This document shows positions 62,753 to 64,000 of a DNA stretch of 64,000 bases, in pieces. The DNA comes from Pseudogymnoascus destructans. Taxonomy: Eukaryota > Ascomycota > Leotiomycetes > Thelebolales > Thelebolaceae. Where the stretch lies: NCBI RefSeq assembly GCF_001641265.1, contig NW_020167532.1:248001-312000 (forward strand), in the 5' to 3' direction. The first letter of the stretch is position 1; each line of letters begins with the position of its first letter. The notes beneath the pieces are model-generated. The model ran no database searches, was not told where the DNA came from, and worked only from the letters and a program-made list of their open reading frames with translations. Made by a program: the position numbers and the translations under genes.

Positions 62753-63729
62753 CGTGGATATACGGCCTCTGTGCGACGCGTTCTTGGGTGGATATTTTGG
62801 TAGAGAGGAGACGGTGGCGTCGCGTGCATCATATATATGCGGTAGTGGCGACGAGAACCGATATACGGAAGGGGGGCGAGGTTACGAGGAGACCATACCA
62901 TGCAGCACGACGCAGCTCGGGGCCAGACGGGATATTGCAGCTAACTCGGGCTGGAATCGTCAACTAAATTCCTGGGAACTATTTCCCCTTTGAGGTTCTA
63001 GGGAGGACAGAAAGTATGGTGTCGGGAACGGATGCAGCATTGCCTGATGTGTTGTCGACTTTTGACACGTCCTGCGGGGTAAGCTTGGGTGGACCCTCAC
63101 ACCGTTCATGGCCTCAACGTCACAAGCCATGGCTCGGCCCGTGACTGCGATTTCGCAGACAAACAATGTAGTGCAAGGTAGTACAAACTATAAAATTAGA
63201 ATTCTGTAGATATATTGACGATAATAGCATGCCGTTTCTCTTGGGGATTTGTAGCGTGTTAGATCTCATATATATCCCTACTTCAATCTAGCTTCGGCAA
63301 TATAGGACCATGCTGGTCTGAGGAACTACCGCAATGCATAAATCTCAGTCCCACACGTGCTTTAATTAGCAGTTATTTGGTAGGGCTCCGTGTGAGTTAG
63401 TACCTGAGCGAGCGGCGGGTTCTTATAGGCCACGAGAATTGTAGCAGCGGCTCCCCGAATGCGACGTCATGACTTGAGAAACTGAAGATGGCAATTGTGC
63501 AAGCTGACAGGCTGGCAACTGTTCACCGACTTGCCTTTCCTGCCTTTCTGGCCAGCGATAGCCGTGTTAGTCCAAACTCTGCTCTACGATATCTCGCCAC
63601 ATATCTCCGCGACTGTCATTGTGTGTTTGAAATTTGGTTTTTGGGTTTATTTCTGCAATCATAACTTGCCATGAAATCCTGAACTCACTGCCGCCCCTTT
63701 ACATTAAACTCCACTGCTGTTTCCCTACC
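62753..63729. other. Intergenic region between TANGO2 start and the next gene's 3' end
   Basis: About 980 bp: promoter of the TANGO2 gene and 3' sequence of the next. A CACGTG is at about 63354. No coding exon seen. Confidence 0.45.
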
Positions 63730-64000
63730 TTAATCTTCTTCTTCTTTGCTCCCATCCTCTTCCTTCGCCTTATCGCTCTTCCTATCCTCCTCCCCCTCCC
63801 TGGACCCCATCCCACCCACATCCGCATTACACGCACAGTGGCACTCTGGAATCGGGCACTCATTATGCACCTTAAACCAACTTCTCGCATGGTCTGCATG
63901 GAACGCGTGATCACACTTCATGCAGAAGCTCATGAAGTTCGCAAGTCGCTGATACGGCTCCACAGCCACACGATCCTTATCACTTCGCGGCATGCCCAGT
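63730..64000 (-). CDS. C-terminal end of a probable SEA-complex Mio/Sea4-like protein (gene runs off the window end)
   Basis: The frame is open from the window edge to the stop at 63730. It encodes a Cys/His-rich cluster: NFMSFCMKCDHAFHADHARS, WFKVHNECPIPECHCACNAD, with spacing CxxC..HxxH..C..CxC. This is the C-terminal zinc cluster of Mios/WDR59-type proteins of the SEA/GATOR2 complex, which signals amino acids to TORC1 at the vacuole. The end is an acidic, Lys-rich tail (DRKSDKAKEEDGSKEEED). The ATG at 63993 is internal to a longer gene, not the true start. The WD-repeat part lies outside the window, so the exact member (Mio versus WDR59-like) is open. Confidence 0.6.
   Translation of the reverse strand, partial: LGMPRSDKDRVAVEPYQRLANFMSFCMKCDHAFHADHARSWFKVHNECPIPECHCACNADVGGMGSREGEEDRKSDKAKEEDGSKEEED

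Noticed and set aside
1..64000. CRISPR arrays, bacterial operons or riboswitches
   Set aside because: The gene structure is clearly eukaryotic with spliceosomal introns; no spaced direct-repeat array of CRISPR form was seen.

Overview
The window looks like nuclear DNA of a filamentous ascomycete (Pezizomycotina; Leotiomycetes-like is my guess from the protein sequences). The evidence is many short introns (about 43-136 nt) with GT..AG ends and CTAAC/CTGAC-type branch sites, compact single-gene spacing, fungal-type proteins throughout, a dispersed 5S rRNA gene, and one degenerate repeat region whose stops look like repeat-induced point mutation (RIP). Exon structures were joined by eye; most keep the frame and family similarity across every junction.

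Left region (1-45900) is ordinary housekeeping sequence. In order: eIF3 subunit L (partial, -), an Nrd1-like RRM protein (+), a YjbQ/UPF0047 protein (+), the CFIm25/NUDT21 mRNA 3'-end factor (-), Ku80 (-), a TMEM205-like membrane protein (+), an Stb3-type Sin3-binding regulator (-), topoisomerase III (-), a DUF1295 membrane reductase-like protein (+), a small unknown protein (+), a BCAS3-like WD protein (-), DPM2 (-), the splicing factor Cwc22 (+), an unknown coiled-coil protein (+), a broken riboflavin-type deaminase (-), a PNPase-like HAD phosphatase (+), a SET/MYND protein (+), 6-phosphogluconolactonase (+), two unknown low-complexity proteins (- and +), a DHA2-type MFS transporter (+), the Cu/Zn-SOD copper chaperone Ccs1 (+) and a dsRNA-binding protein (-).

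The accessory, AT-richer island (about 45900-57250) holds the mobile and decayed material: a short tandem repeat, an unrecognised 368-aa four-exon gene (-), a structurally complete hAT transposon with intact transposase, 11-bp terminal repeats and a perfect 8-bp target duplication, a truncated open frame, a ~2-kb inverted-repeat structure with ~0.9-kb arms around an LTR-like core, a DUF3435-C2H2 pseudogene with RIP-type stops, a 9-bp minisatellite, a 5S rRNA gene, a 29-bp perfect hairpin and a multi-exon hot-dog thioesterase.

Right region (57500-64000) returns to housekeeping genes: TFIIH subunit Tfb2 (+), an unknown protein with three 21-aa repeats (-), a TANGO2/NRDE protein (-) and the 3' end of a probable SEA-complex Mio/Sea4-like gene (-). 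Each gene has its own promoter. Neighbours do not form a pathway, although RNA processing (Cwc22, CFIm25, eIF3l, Nrd1), DNA repair (Ku80, Top3, Tfb2) and copper/redox (Ccs1) are represented.
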